A stretch of DNA of 64,000 nt from Bifidobacterium biavatii DSM 23969 (GCF_000741165.1 NZ_JGYN01000006.1:62001-126000), one strand, 5' to 3'; positions 49,122 through 58,418 are shown, counted from the stretch's first letter. Notes: generated by a model from the letters alone, not told the origin. Program-made: numbers and translations.

Positions 49122-50369
49122 ATGAAGGTTGACATTCTTACCCGCGAATACCCGCCGCACGTCTATGGAGGCGCCGGCGTGCACGCCGAACAGCTGTCCA
49201 AGGCGCTGGCCGAGCGCATCGACGTAACCGTGCGCGCGTTCGACGGTCCCCGCACTGAAGCCGACGTTCCCGAGATTCCGAACGCGGCCGAAGCCAAGGG
49301 CAGCCTCAAGGTCGTCGGATACAACACGCCCGCCGAGCTCAAGGACGCGAACCCGGCGCTCAAGACTTTCGGCGTGGACCTGCAGATCGCCAACGACGTG
49401 GACGCGGACATCATCCACGCGCACACGTGGTACGCCTGCCTTGCCGGTTATCTCGCGAAGATGCTGCACGGCACGCCTCTGGTCATCACCGCGCACAGCC
49501 TCGAACCGTTCCGCCCGTGGAAGCGCGAGCAGCTTGGCGGTGGCTACAACCTGAGCTCTTGGGCCGAAAAGGACGCGTACGAGCACGCCGACCGCGTGAT
49601 CGCCGTCTCCAAGGGCATGCGCAACGACATCCTCACCGCCTACCCGGACCTCGACCCGGACAAGGTCGTCGTCGTGTACAACGGCATCACCATGTCCGAG
49701 TTCGCGACGCCGGCCGCCGACGATCCGGGCTGGGGCGTGTTCGACCGCTACCACATCGACCGCAGCAAGCCGACCCTGCTGTTCGTCGGCCGCATCACCC
49801 GCCAGAAGGGCCTGCCGTACCTGCTCAAGGCGCTGCACTTCGTCGACCCGGGCGTGCAGGTCGTGCTGTGCGCCGGCGCGCCCGACACCCCGGAGATCAT
49901 GGAGGAGGTCAAGAACTCCTTCGCCGAGCTTGACAAGAAGCGCGGCAACATCATCTGGATCGAGGAGATGCTGCCGAAGAACGAGCTGTCCGCACTCGAG
50001 CACGGCTGTGACGCGTTCATCTGCCCGAGCATCTACGAGCCGCTCGGCATCGTGAACCTCGAGGCCATGGCCTGCGGCCTGCCGGTCGTCGCCTCCGCGA
50101 CCGGCGGCATCCCCGAAGTCGTCGTCGACGGCGAGACCGGCTATCTGGTGCCGATCGACCAGCTGCACGACGGCACCGGCACGCCGACCAATCCGGACAA
50201 GTTCGTGCACGACATGGCCGACGCGATCAACAAGGTCATGGCCGATCCCGAAAATGCCAAGAAGATGGGCCAGGCCGGCTATGAACGCGCCCGCGACGTG
50301 TTCAGCTGGGAGTCGATCGCCGACGAGACCGTCAAGGTCTACCAGTCCGTGCTCGACGAGCAGAAGTAA
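49122..50369 (+). CDS. glgA: Actinobacterial glycogen synthase (GT4 type)
   Basis: A 415-residue glycosyltransferase with two Rossmann-like domains. The N-terminal signature MKVDILTREYPPHVYGGAGV and the acceptor part HTWYACLAGYLAKMLHGTP match actinobacterial GlgA/GlgM. The donor-binding loop is LLFVGRITRQKGLPYLLKAL, and the catalytic EX7E region is CPSIYEPLGIVNLEAMACGL. These enzymes use ADP-glucose to extend alpha-1,4-glucan or, in the GlgM branch, to make maltose-1-phosphate; the sequence alone does not separate them. GAGAGGTAACCG precedes ATG 49122. It stands as a single gene. Confidence 0.9.
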   Translation: MKVDILTREYPPHVYGGAGVHAEQLSKALAERIDVTVRAFDGPRTEADVPEIPNAAEAKGSLKVVGYNTPAELKDANPALKTFGVDLQIANDVDADIIHAHTWYACLAGYLAKMLHGTPLVITAHSLEPFRPWKREQLGGGYNLSSWAEKDAYEHADRVIAVSKGMRNDILTAYPDLDPDKVVVVYNGITMSEFATPAADDPGWGVFDRYHIDRSKPTLLFVGRITRQKGLPYLLKALHFVDPGVQVVLCAGAPDTPEIMEEVKNSFAELDKKRGNIIWIEEMLPKNELSALEHGCDAFICPSIYEPLGIVNLEAMACGLPVVASATGGIPEVVVDGETGYLVPIDQLHDGTGTPTNPDKFVHDMADAINKVMADPENAKKMGQAGYERARDVFSWESIADETVKVYQSVLDEQK

Positions 50370-50539
50370 CCAACGACAATAAAGCGACAATAATCGGTAC
50401 ACGATACGCGCACTATCGTGACGGGCCCGTTTCCCGTCGCATGTTTTGATCGCATGCGGGGGAGCGGGCCCGCACATATCGACGCAGGTCGGCACCGCAC
50501 TTCGACAAGCACCGCAAACGCAAGGAGCTGAACAACCCC

Positions 50540-51388
50540 ATGCCCACCGAAGTCCTCAAACTGGAAAACGTCGAATTCCGCCGCAACCGGCGCGTCATCA
50601 TCACCGACGTGAACCTGACAATCAACGCCGGCGAACGCTGGGTGCTGTTCGGGCCGAATGGTATCGGCAAATCGACCGCCGTGGGTATGCTCGCCACGCG
50701 CACCTTCCCGTCCGAAGGCCGTGTGTTCATCCTCGGCCACCAACTCGGCAAATACGACGTGTTCAAGCTGCGCACGCGCATCGGTCTCGCCTCCGCCGAT
50801 CTTGGCCGGCAGTTCCCCGAATTCGAGGATCCGCTCGACGCGGTCGTCACCGGACTGTCCGCAGTGACCGGACGCTGGCACGACACATACTCCGAGGCGG
50901 ACTATGCGCGCGCCCGCGGACTGCTGCGCGACTTCCGCGTCGGATACCTCGAGGGCAAACAGATGTGGCGCCTGTCTGAAGGCGAGCGCACGCGCGTGCT
51001 CATCGCCAGAGCGCTTATGGGCGACCCAGAACTGCTCATCATGGACGAGCCGACCACCGGTCTCGATCTGGGTGGCCGTGAACAGGTCATGCGCACGCTG
51101 AGCCGTATCGGCGAGGAAAATTCGGATCGCGCCGTCGTACTGGTGACACACCGGCTTGAGGAAATCCCGGCCGGCTTCGACCACATCGCCATCATGGGCC
51201 GCAAGCCCGTGTCCGCCGAGGACGCCACCGAGGACGGCATCGACGCGATGGGCAATCCGTCGGCCGGCACCATCGTCTACACGGGTCCGCTCGAAGAAGG
51301 TCTGACCGACGAGCGGCTGTCCGGTCTGTTCGGCATGCCGATCGAAGTTCAGCACACGCACGGCCGCTGGGCCGCGTACGCCGTGTGA
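50540..51388 (+). CDS. Stand-alone ABC ATPase
   Basis: A 282-residue ATP-binding protein. Walker A is FGPNGIGKSTAVGMLATRTF, the signature is given as RLSEGERTRVLIARALMGDP, Walker B is LLIMDEPTTGLDLGG, and the H-loop His is in VVLVTHRLEEIPAGFDHIAI. The single-domain form with LSEGE signature resembles the YlmA/ModF-type ATPases that lack an adjacent permease. No permease gene is next to it. CAAGGAGC lies before ATG 50540. It may act in a regulatory or repair role instead of transport; this is inferred. Confidence 0.87.
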   Translation: MPTEVLKLENVEFRRNRRVIITDVNLTINAGERWVLFGPNGIGKSTAVGMLATRTFPSEGRVFILGHQLGKYDVFKLRTRIGLASADLGRQFPEFEDPLDAVVTGLSAVTGRWHDTYSEADYARARGLLRDFRVGYLEGKQMWRLSEGERTRVLIARALMGDPELLIMDEPTTGLDLGGREQVMRTLSRIGEENSDRAVVLVTHRLEEIPAGFDHIAIMGRKPVSAEDATEDGIDAMGNPSAGTIVYTGPLEEGLTDERLSGLFGMPIEVQHTHGRWAAYAV

Positions 51389-51465
51389 GACGCAACCGAC
51401 GCACGGCAGCGGGCGCAGGCAATGCGCGCCGCACACAACGCATCCGACCATCGCAGGGAGGCATC

Positions 51466-52308
51466 ATGGTTTCAGCCAAACTCGTGTTCATCGACATCGA
51501 CGGCACGCTGGCGGACGAGCACCACCGCGTGCCCGAATCGGCGCAGACCGCATGCCGGCAGGCGCAGCGCAACGGCCATAAGCTGTTCATCTGCACGGGC
51601 CGGTCGTTGCCGAAAATCGAGCGCAGCATTCTTGATCTCGGATTCGACGGCGTGGTCTCATGCGCGGGCGCGCAGGCGAATGTCGGCGACAAGGTCCTAT
51701 TCGAGCATCTCGTGCCGGCCGAGGCGATCGACGCGGCGATGGCGTACTTCCGCAAGCATCACATAGAAACCTACCAATGGCAGGGCGCGGACGGCATGTA
51801 CATTTCGGAAGGCTACCTGCGTCATCTTCAGAACGGACACACCGCGTGGGGCAGCGACGAATTCGCCAAATACTGGCACATGATCGACGACGTCGAGATC
51901 CCGGAAGGCTCCACGCTCGGGCAGGTGCTCAAGACCAGCAAGGGATCGTACTTCACCGGCCCCGACCCGGACGTGACGTTCGAAGACGTCAAACGCGACA
52001 TGTCGCCGTGGTTCGAACTCGTGCACGGCTCGTACGACAAGATCTCGCCGAACAACGGCGAACTGCTCATCAACGGCGTCGACAAGGGCAGCGCGGTACG
52101 CGACGTGGCCGCGGCGCTCGGCTACGACATTACGGACACGATCGCGATCGGCGACTCCGACAACGACACGGCCATGCTCAAAGCCGCCGGCACGTCCGTC
52201 GCCATGGGCAACGCGACGCACGGCATCGAACAGTTCTGCGACATCGTCACCACCGACATCCACGACGACGGTCTGGCGAACGCGTTCGTGACGCTTGGCC
52301 TAGTGTGA
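51466..52308 (+). CDS. HAD-superfamily Cof-type phosphatase
   Basis: A 280-residue hydrolase of the Cof/YbiV type (HAD IIB). Motif I is VFIDIDGTLADEHHRV with the two catalytic Asp. Motif II Thr is in FICTGRSLPKIE. Motif III/IV are the Lys region KGSAVRDVAAALG and IAIGDSDNDTAMLKAAGTSV. The cap domain (about residues 85-190) is of C2B type. Such enzymes dephosphorylate sugar phosphates or cofactors. AGGGAGGC before ATG 51466 sets the start. It probably shares a transcript with the preceding ABC ATPase, 77 bp upstream. Confidence 0.9.
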   Translation: MVSAKLVFIDIDGTLADEHHRVPESAQTACRQAQRNGHKLFICTGRSLPKIERSILDLGFDGVVSCAGAQANVGDKVLFEHLVPAEAIDAAMAYFRKHHIETYQWQGADGMYISEGYLRHLQNGHTAWGSDEFAKYWHMIDDVEIPEGSTLGQVLKTSKGSYFTGPDPDVTFEDVKRDMSPWFELVHGSYDKISPNNGELLINGVDKGSAVRDVAAALGYDITDTIAIGDSDNDTAMLKAAGTSVAMGNATHGIEQFCDIVTTDIHDDGLANAFVTLGLV

Positions 52309-52341
52309 CGGGCCGGTGCCGCGACGACGTTGCTGCGCTGC

Positions 52342-52424
52342 GTTGGTCGACATCGTGCAAATTGCGGTGATGCCGACCAACATGCGGATAGTAGCGCTCA
52401 TGCCGTGCGAATCATGAGCGCTAC
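52342..52424. terminator. Two hairpins between convergent genes
   Basis: GTTGGTCGACATC (52342-52354) pairs with GATGCCGACCAAC (52369-52381), one mismatch. GTAGCGCTCATG (52391-52402) then pairs perfectly with CATGAGCGCTAC (52413-52424). They lie between the HAD gene and the convergent SDR gene, consistent with transcription stop from both sides. No clear T-run is seen. Confidence 0.6.
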
Positions 52425-52432
52425 GGCGATGT

Positions 52433-53284
52433 TTAGTACACGGAGTATCCGCCGTCGACCTGCAGGTTGGTGCCGGTGACGTAGCTGGATGCGTCGCTGG
52501 CGAGGAACAGGACGGCGGAGGCGATCTCCTCGTTGGTGCCGAAGCGGTGCATGGGCACGGGCGCGACCATCATGTCGTGCGCTTCGGGCACGATGCGGCC
52601 CTCGAAGATGCCGGACCACACGTATCCGGGCGAGATCGCGTTCGACCGGATGCCGTACGGAGCGAGCGCCGCGGCCAGATAGCGCGCGTACTCGTAGATG
52701 CCGGCCTTGGTCGCGCCGTACGCGGCGACCGGGGAAGGACCGCCGGCGATGAAGTTCGCATTGTGCGCGGACAGCGACGACGTGAAGATCAGTGAACCAC
52801 CGTGGTTGTGCTCGCGCATGATGTGCTGGGCGATCTGCGCGGTCAGGTATGCGCCGGTCAGGTTGATGTCGATGGTTTTCCGCCACACCTCGTACGGTTC
52901 GTCCGCGTCGTCGCCGGGCACGTTCACGCCCGCGTTGAGGAATGCGACGTCGACGGTGCCGAGCTTGTCGACCAGCTGGGTTTTCAGTTCGTCGACCTGC
53001 GCCTTGTCGGACACGTCGCAGTACAGCGGCACGACGTTGGTCCCGTATCGTTCGGACAGTTCGGCCGCGAGCGGTTCGAGCGTCTCCTTGGCGCGAGGCA
53101 GGTCGACGATCGCCACGTCGGCGCCGGCCTCGGCCCACGCGGCGGCCGTGTTGCGGCCCAATCCGCCCGCACCGCCGGTCACGAACCCCTTCTTGCCCTT
53201 CAACGAGAACCGGTCCATGATGCGATGCGCCGGATCCTTCCACTGGTCGAGCGGATACTGGTCGAAAATCGTGGCGTCAGCCAT
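52433..53284 (-). CDS. Short-chain dehydrogenase, polyol type
   Basis: A 283-residue SDR. The cofactor motif is GFVTGGAGGLGRNTAAAWAE, with Asp after strand 2 (VAIVDLPRAK) favouring NAD. NAGVN is the NNAG region. Catalytic Ser and Tyr/Lys are in LIFTSSLSAHNANF and VAAYGATKAGIYEYARYLAA, and NAISPGYVWSG follows. The N-terminal DQYPLDQWKDPAHRIMDRFS is typical of sorbitol/mannitol or gluconate dehydrogenases. It stands in a leftward group with a second SDR and a MerR gene. ATG 53284 has CGGAGGATC upstream on the coding strand. Confidence 0.88.
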   Translation of the reverse strand: MADATIFDQYPLDQWKDPAHRIMDRFSLKGKKGFVTGGAGGLGRNTAAAWAEAGADVAIVDLPRAKETLEPLAAELSERYGTNVVPLYCDVSDKAQVDELKTQLVDKLGTVDVAFLNAGVNVPGDDADEPYEVWRKTIDINLTGAYLTAQIAQHIMREHNHGGSLIFTSSLSAHNANFIAGGPSPVAAYGATKAGIYEYARYLAAALAPYGIRSNAISPGYVWSGIFEGRIVPEAHDMMVAPVPMHRFGTNEEIASAVLFLASDASSYVTGTNLQVDGGYSVY

Positions 53285-53488
53285 GCTGATCCTCCGTTCT
53301 GTCGGTGAAGCGGCACCGTCGCCGCCATCGTCACAGCGAGCCTATCACAGCCGGCGCGATGATCCGTGCGATTCGTACGCCGGCTGCGAATGTGTGCATT
53401 CAGGCGCGCGACTGTGCTACGCGAACCGCAAGCGGCACATCGCGCCGAGTGCTCGGGTCGGCGCCGGTTCGTGCCGGTTTGTGCCAAA

Positions 53489-54304
53489 TCAGTTGGTGCC
53501 GATGCTCATCGTTTCGGGCAGCGTGCTGCCGCCGTCGATGACCATTTGCGCTCCGGTGATGTAGCTTGATTCGTCGCTGCCGAGGAACGCGAACAGCTCG
53601 CCCACTTCGGTGGGCTTGGCCAGTCGCTTCATCGGCACGCCGACCGCAATGTCGCGGATCGCCGACTCGGGGTCTGCCGGATTGGATTCGACGGCCATCT
53701 TCTCCACCATCGGCGTGCGCGCGTAGCCGAGCTGCGAACAGTTGACTCGGATGTGGCGGTCCGCGTATTCCACGGCCAGACACTTGGTCAGACCGACCAG
53801 CGCGGCCTTGGTCATGGCGTAGGCCGCCTCTCCCGCGTCGGCCACGATGTCGCCGGTGACCGACGAGGCGATGACGATCGAGCCGCCACCGTTGGCGAGC
53901 ATGTACGGAATCACCGCCTGACAGCTGTTCCACACGCCCTTGATATTCACGTCGATGTGGAAGTCGCGCATTTCGTCCGTCATGTCCTCGAACGGGGCGA
54001 GACGGCAGACGCCGGCGTTGCAGCAGGCGATGTCGATGGCGCCGAACGTGTTGGCCGTGCGCTTGGCAGCGTCGATCATCTGCGCCTTGTCGGCCACGTT
54101 GGCCGTGATGGTGATGATGCGCGCGTCCGGGTGCAGTCCGCGGATGCGCGCGGCCGTGTGTTCGACGTCGGGGGAGAGGTCGACCATGCAGATGTTCGCG
54201 CCGTATTTCGCGTACACTTCGGCGATGCCCTCGCCGAGTCCCGCCGCGGCGCCGGTGATGATGGCGGTTTTTCCTTCGAGCTTGCCTTGAATATGCTGAC
54301 CCAT
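53489..54304 (-). CDS. Short-chain dehydrogenase, UcpA-like
   Basis: A 271-residue SDR. The motif is AIITGAAAGLGEGIAEVYAK, with VDLSPD after strand 2. CCNAGVCRLAPFEDMT is the NAG region; SIVIASSVTGDIVADAGEAA and YAMTKAALVGLTKCLAVEYA hold the catalytic Ser, Tyr and Lys. VNCSQLGYARTPMVEKM then follows. It has an unusual Gln-Leu where most have Pro-Gly. AAAGGAGCGC precedes ATG 54304 on the coding strand. It sits 187 bp downstream of the MerR gene. The pair of SDRs could act in sequence on one sugar or polyol. Confidence 0.87.
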   Translation of the reverse strand: MGQHIQGKLEGKTAIITGAAAGLGEGIAEVYAKYGANICMVDLSPDVEHTAARIRGLHPDARIITITANVADKAQMIDAAKRTANTFGAIDIACCNAGVCRLAPFEDMTDEMRDFHIDVNIKGVWNSCQAVIPYMLANGGGSIVIASSVTGDIVADAGEAAYAMTKAALVGLTKCLAVEYADRHIRVNCSQLGYARTPMVEKMAVESNPADPESAIRDIAVGVPMKRLAKPTEVGELFAFLGSDESSYITGAQMVIDGGSTLPETMSIGTN

Positions 54305-54491
54305 GATGCGCTCCTTTGCGTAGTTGGATTCGTCGCGTCGGCTGCGATGGCGGGCGACGGGACCAGCCGTCGGTGCTGTGTCCGCCGACGACCCGTGACA
54401 TCCTCATTGTAATGGTTTGGCGGAGGGAGATTCGGGAAGAAACGCGTGCGATGCGCCAATCGAGTCGCTCTGGGCTCTTCCCGGTTGGAGG

Positions 54492-54932
54492 TCATTGAAG
54501 GTAGTTTTGCCCGGCGTACAGCGACCAGTCCGGCTTGGGCGTGCCGTCAACGTAGCTTTGGCGGATGCCCTTGAAGAAGTGCAGTTTGCGTAGGACTTGC
54601 TGGTGCGCATCGTGCAATGCCTGCTCCTGCTTGATGATTTCCTGATGACGGTGTTCGAGCAGGTCGACCATGGCGTCGATGTTTTCCCGTTCGCCGTTTT
54701 CATACGCGAAGAAGCGCTGCAGCTCGTCGATGGTCATGCCGGCCTGCTTGAAGCACAGGATGGTGCCGAGCCGGTCGATATGCCAGTCGGTGTAGACGCG
54801 GCGTCCGCTGGCGTTGCGTTCGACGCCGGGCAGCAGTCCTGAATCCTCGTAGTAGCGCAGGGCGGACTGTTCGATGTGGAAGCGGTCCGCCACGTCCTTG
54901 ATGCCGTATGTTCTGACGTTCATATCGTTCAT
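54492..54932 (-). CDS. MerR-family transcriptional regulator
   Basis: A 146-residue MerR-type regulator. The N-terminal winged HTH is YGIKDVADRFHIEQSALRYY, then EDSGLLPGVERNASGRRVYT. DRLGTILCFKQAGMTIDELQ is the dimer-helix entry. A coiled-coil region follows (about 80-120). It has no Cys cluster for metal, so it is not a metal sensor of the MerR/ZntR type; it looks closer to the AdhR/YraB aldehyde-responsive branch. AGGGAAG precedes ATG 54932 on the coding strand. It diverges from a glycosidase/symporter operon whose promoter has a 19-bp spacer typical of MerR targets. Confidence 0.87.
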   Translation of the reverse strand: MNDMNVRTYGIKDVADRFHIEQSALRYYEDSGLLPGVERNASGRRVYTDWHIDRLGTILCFKQAGMTIDELQRFFAYENGERENIDAMVDLLEHRHQEIIKQEQALHDAHQQVLRKLHFFKGIRQSYVDGTPKPDWSLYAGQNYLQ

Positions 54933-54959
54933 GACTTCCCTGCCTTCGCGTGTCGGGTC

Positions 54960-54990
54960 TTGACTGGAAGTGTACTTGAAGAGATTGAAT
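54960..54990 (+). promoter_or_regulatory. MerR-type promoter of glycosidase operon
   Basis: TTGACT (54960-54965) and TTGAAT (54985-54990) are separated by 19 bp, the long spacer that MerR regulators act on. The spacer holds AAGTGTACTT (54968-54977), four-base half-sites AAGT/ACTT around GT. The promoter points to the glycosidase gene at 55034. Confidence 0.6.
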
Positions 54991-55033
54991 TAACGTTAAC
55001 CAAACGGTGTTTTGCAAAAGGAGTGAGGTCATC

Positions 55034-56257
55034 ATGAAACCGTTGGACGATTACAGTTTCATCAAGGGATTCAACTACGAGTACGACCGGTACGAGCATG
55101 ACGTCATGGAGCGCGACTTCACGTACGCACAGCGACTGACGCTGAACAGCTGCCGTCCGTTCTTCCACATGAGCCGCTGGAAAGAGGATCGCGAAGGCTT
55201 CCTCGCCGAGATCCACGATCTGGTGCGCACGGCCTGGTCGAAAGGCATTTCCACCACGCCGATCCTGATGATGCCGTATTTCGCCGACGACCAAAAGCCG
55301 TACTGGTCGGCCCCCGCGCACAGCAACGCGCCGATCCCGGGCTGCTACGATCCGGCGAACTGGGCGATCGGCGACGCGTACGTGGCCGACGTGGTCAACG
55401 CGTTGAAGGACGAGCCGGGGCTCCTGTTCTGGGACGCGTACAACGAGCCGGGCTGGCACGGGTTCCTGCAGAGCGTGGACGATCCGGCCGAACGGGCACG
55501 TCGTTTCGATCTTGTCTGGGCGCACGTACGGCACGTGATCGGTGTGATCCGCGAGAACGATCCGGTCAACGCGATCGGCGTCGGCCACGTGCGCGTCGAG
55601 GACAACGAGCTGAGCGGCACGGCCGAACTGGCCGACATCATCGTCTACCACGACTATCTGCAATCCTCCCGTCTTGTCGAGGAATCCTGCCGCAAGGCCG
55701 TCGACATGGGCCGCAGGTACGGCAAGCCGGTCATCAACAACGAAACCGGCTGCATCTGCCGCGCCAACCCGTACGAGCTGGAAATCAGACTGTGCAACAA
55801 GCACGGCATCGGCTACTATCTGTTCGAACTGATGATCCCGGCGGAAACGAACCAGTGGAGCCGTGTGCACGGCATCGTCTACCCCGACGGCACCGTGCGC
55901 GACCCGTCGATCGTGGCCGCGATCCAGGGCTTCTTCCGTAATCGCTCCGACAACGCCATTTTGCCGGATCTCAATCAGGAGCATGAGGTCGACCGCACGC
56001 TGGCGATCGTCAAGGAGCGGCTCGAAGCGTCGGCGAGGACCGACCGCGAGCATCAGGAGGCCACGGCCGACGACCTGCTTGACGCCGCGGAACGCTGCGC
56101 CAACCTGCTGGAGGCCGGCGAAATGGTGCCGATGTATTACCCGCCGACCCGTCGCATCGAGGAGATGCGGCGCGACCCGCACAAGGATCTGATGAAGATC
56201 CGCAACTACACCTACGAACTGGCCCGTCAGCTGCAGGCCAAAGGACTGGTGCTCTGA
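55034..56257 (+). CDS. GH5-like cytoplasmic glycoside hydrolase
   Basis: A 407-residue protein of the GH-A (TIM-barrel) clan. KGFNYEYDRYEHDVMERDFT opens it. The acid/base Glu is in LFWDAYNEPGWHGFLQ (the NEP motif at the end of strand 4). The nucleophile Glu is probably in KPVINNETGCICR. No signal peptide is present, so it acts inside the cell. The closest match by eye is cellulase-family GH5 and its relatives, but I cannot assign a family number or substrate. The C-terminal 80 residues are helical. Start ATG 55034 has AAAAGGAGTGAGG upstream. The next gene, 3 bp later, is a sugar symporter. Confidence 0.75.
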   Translation: MKPLDDYSFIKGFNYEYDRYEHDVMERDFTYAQRLTLNSCRPFFHMSRWKEDREGFLAEIHDLVRTAWSKGISTTPILMMPYFADDQKPYWSAPAHSNAPIPGCYDPANWAIGDAYVADVVNALKDEPGLLFWDAYNEPGWHGFLQSVDDPAERARRFDLVWAHVRHVIGVIRENDPVNAIGVGHVRVEDNELSGTAELADIIVYHDYLQSSRLVEESCRKAVDMGRRYGKPVINNETGCICRANPYELEIRLCNKHGIGYYLFELMIPAETNQWSRVHGIVYPDGTVRDPSIVAAIQGFFRNRSDNAILPDLNQEHEVDRTLAIVKERLEASARTDREHQEATADDLLDAAERCANLLEAGEMVPMYYPPTRRIEEMRRDPHKDLMKIRNYTYELARQLQAKGLVL

Positions 56258-56260
56258 ACC

Positions 56261-57631
56261 ATGGAATCCGCTCTCCCTATGCCGGCATCCGCGCCGACGC
56301 TCATGCCGACGCATCGCAGAATCACGTTCTCGTTCCTTGACGTGGCCGGCAATCTGTTGTACTGCGTCATCACGGGATACGCGTTGTACTACTTCACCAA
56401 CGTGTATGGGCTGTCCTCCGTGGCGGCCGGAGCGATCATCCTGACCGCCACGTGCGTAGGCGTGATCGACGCGCCGGTATGGGGGAGCGTGATCGACCGC
56501 ACGCGGTCGCGATTGGGCCGGAGCCGGCCGTGGATTCTGCGCATGGCGTTGCCGTTCTGCGTGTTGACATGGTTGCTGTTCACCGTGCCTCCCCTGCATG
56601 ACGACACAACGCGCACGGTGTATGCGGGCGCAACGTACGTGCTGGCCGGCATGTGCTATGACGGGATTTCCGTGGCCGGTTCCGCTGCGTTGCCGAACCT
56701 GACCTCAACGCTCGGCGAACGCGCTCAGGTCAATTCGGTGCGCATGGTCACCGGCAATCTGGGCAATTTCGCGGCGGTGACGTTCATTCTGCCGTTGGCG
56801 ACGTGGCTCGGCGGATCGAGCACGTCACCGGTCGGCTGGTCGCACGCGGTTCTGATTTTCGCGTGCGTGAGTTTCGCGCTGTTGATCGCGTGCTTCGCCG
56901 ACATGCGGGAGCGTGCCGCCGATCTGCATGTTCGTCCGCCGTCTCTGCGCCGGAACGTGACCGCCGCGTCCGGCAATTGGGTATGGTGGCTGGTGACGGG
57001 CTGGAACGTGCTGTTTTGGGTCGGCTTTTCGATTCGCACGTCCATGCTGCCGTACTATTTCCGGTATGTGATCGAAGACGAGCGGTGGACGTCCATATTG
57101 AACGGGGTGTCTGTCGTGCAGATCACCGGCATGGCGGCCGTGCCGTGGCTCGTCTCGCGCATCGGCGTTCACGGCAAATCGTGGGTGACCGTACTGTCGT
57201 TTGCATTGGCCGTCGTCGGACAGGTCGGTTTTCTGGTTGCTGGCTCGTCGCCCGTGCTGCTGATCGCGTCTGACTGCTTCGCGTTTCTCGGCACCGGCAT
57301 GGCATGCGCGATGTCCGCGCTGCTGGTCAGCTCGTCCGTCGACTATGGCGAATGGCACAGCGGCGTGCGCGCCAGCGGATTTCTGACCGCGGTAGGTATG
57401 GTGTGCGCGGTGCGTCTTGGCTCCGGTTTGGGCACGATGCTGTCGTCCGTCACGCTGAATGGAATCGAGTTCGACGGTAGTCGTGCATCCCAAACCGGTA
57501 CGGTTGTCTCCGGCATAAGCGCGACGTTCCTGTTCCTGCCATTGGGCATGTTTGTGGTTGCGATGCTGCCGATGATGGCATACCGCCGGTACGAAACCGC
57601 AGAGGACGGCATCATTGCCGGACTTCAATAG
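56261..57631 (+). CDS. GPH-type glycoside/cation symporter
   Basis: A 456-residue membrane transporter with about 12 helices, of the glycoside-pentoside-hexuronide:cation family (MelB-like). The conserved start is ITFSFLDVAGNLLYCVITGY with ALYYFTNVYG. GVIDAPVWGSVIDRTRSRLG and RSRPWI form the family motif between helices 2 and 3. A second conserved region is SSVDYGEWHSGVRASGFLTA (WHSG-type). It would import a sugar or glycoside for the adjacent intracellular glycosidase. The ATG is 3 bp after the glycosidase stop, so the two genes are translationally coupled. Confidence 0.9.
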   Translation: MESALPMPASAPTLMPTHRRITFSFLDVAGNLLYCVITGYALYYFTNVYGLSSVAAGAIILTATCVGVIDAPVWGSVIDRTRSRLGRSRPWILRMALPFCVLTWLLFTVPPLHDDTTRTVYAGATYVLAGMCYDGISVAGSAALPNLTSTLGERAQVNSVRMVTGNLGNFAAVTFILPLATWLGGSSTSPVGWSHAVLIFACVSFALLIACFADMRERAADLHVRPPSLRRNVTAASGNWVWWLVTGWNVLFWVGFSIRTSMLPYYFRYVIEDERWTSILNGVSVVQITGMAAVPWLVSRIGVHGKSWVTVLSFALAVVGQVGFLVAGSSPVLLIASDCFAFLGTGMACAMSALLVSSSVDYGEWHSGVRASGFLTAVGMVCAVRLGSGLGTMLSSVTLNGIEFDGSRASQTGTVVSGISATFLFLPLGMFVVAMLPMMAYRRYETAEDGIIAGLQ

Positions 57632-57851
57632 GCTTCAATAAGACCGAGGGCCGCACAATGGGCGCTATGGCGATTGCCGATTGCTTCGCAGTCAGCTTGC
57701 AATAACGTTCACATACATCGAACACTACGTTTGGATCCGATGTTCCGTAGTGTGCGCCGCCGCGGACGCGCCGGATTACTTCCCGCGTCCGCAGGTCACA
57801 CTCCGTCTTTGACGACACAGGAGCGGTGCGTAATTGTTGATGATCGCATGA

Positions 57852-58418
57852 ATGACATACCTGTTGAAACACGCAACGACCATTCCAGTCACGGACCGAC
57901 GTCACCGTTCCGTGCCGAACATCGCCATTCAGGTCGACGATACTGATGAAGTGCTCAAGATCGTGTCGCGCATCCTGAAGGAACGACGGATCGTCTCGAG
58001 GCGACCATTGTTGTTGCAGGGATTATGCATGGAAGCATTGTCCATGATCGGCGAGGGGTCTCATGCGATGTTCGACGCGTCTGGCCGGTCCGGCACTCCA
58101 CTGGTGCGCGAGGCGATCAATTACATCGACGCGCATTTGGGAGATCCGGCCACCGTGCAGTCAGTGGCCGACCACCTGTTCATCAGTCGGGAGTACTTGT
58201 ACAAGCTGTTTCTGAGAGATCTGGGCGTCACGCCGAGTGCGTTCATCGCCCGCACGCGTTTGTCGCAGGCTCAGGAACGGCTCGGCAGGGAAACCACTTC
58301 ATTGGGGGAGATCGCGCTGGCCTGCGGATATGGCACCGCGTATGCAATGAGCAAGGCGTTCTCTCGGCATACCGGCATGAGCCCGAGTCGCTGGCGCAAG
58401 CTGCATCGTTCCATCTGA
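57852..58418 (+). CDS. AraC-type regulator, probably N-terminally truncated
   Basis: A 188-residue product with an intact C-terminal AraC DNA-binding domain: VREAINYIDAHLGDPATVQS, VADHLFISREYLYKLFLRDL, and LGEIALACGYGTAYAMSKAF followed by SRHTGMSPSRWRK. Most AraC proteins of this size class have about 270-300 residues with an N-terminal cupin. Here the region before 57852 has stops in all + frames with pieces that may be decayed sensor domain. ATG 57852 has no ribosome site. It is therefore likely a remnant, although a short regulator is not excluded. A sugar-binding lipoprotein gene lies downstream. Confidence 0.6.
   Translation: MTYLLKHATTIPVTDRRHRSVPNIAIQVDDTDEVLKIVSRILKERRIVSRRPLLLQGLCMEALSMIGEGSHAMFDASGRSGTPLVREAINYIDAHLGDPATVQSVADHLFISREYLYKLFLRDLGVTPSAFIARTRLSQAQERLGRETTSLGEIALACGYGTAYAMSKAFSRHTGMSPSRWRKLHRSI

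Noticed and set aside
57674..57946. Separate small gene before the AraC remnant
   Set aside because: It has no ribosome site, overlaps the AraC frame and shows no motif. It is more likely part of the decayed upstream region.
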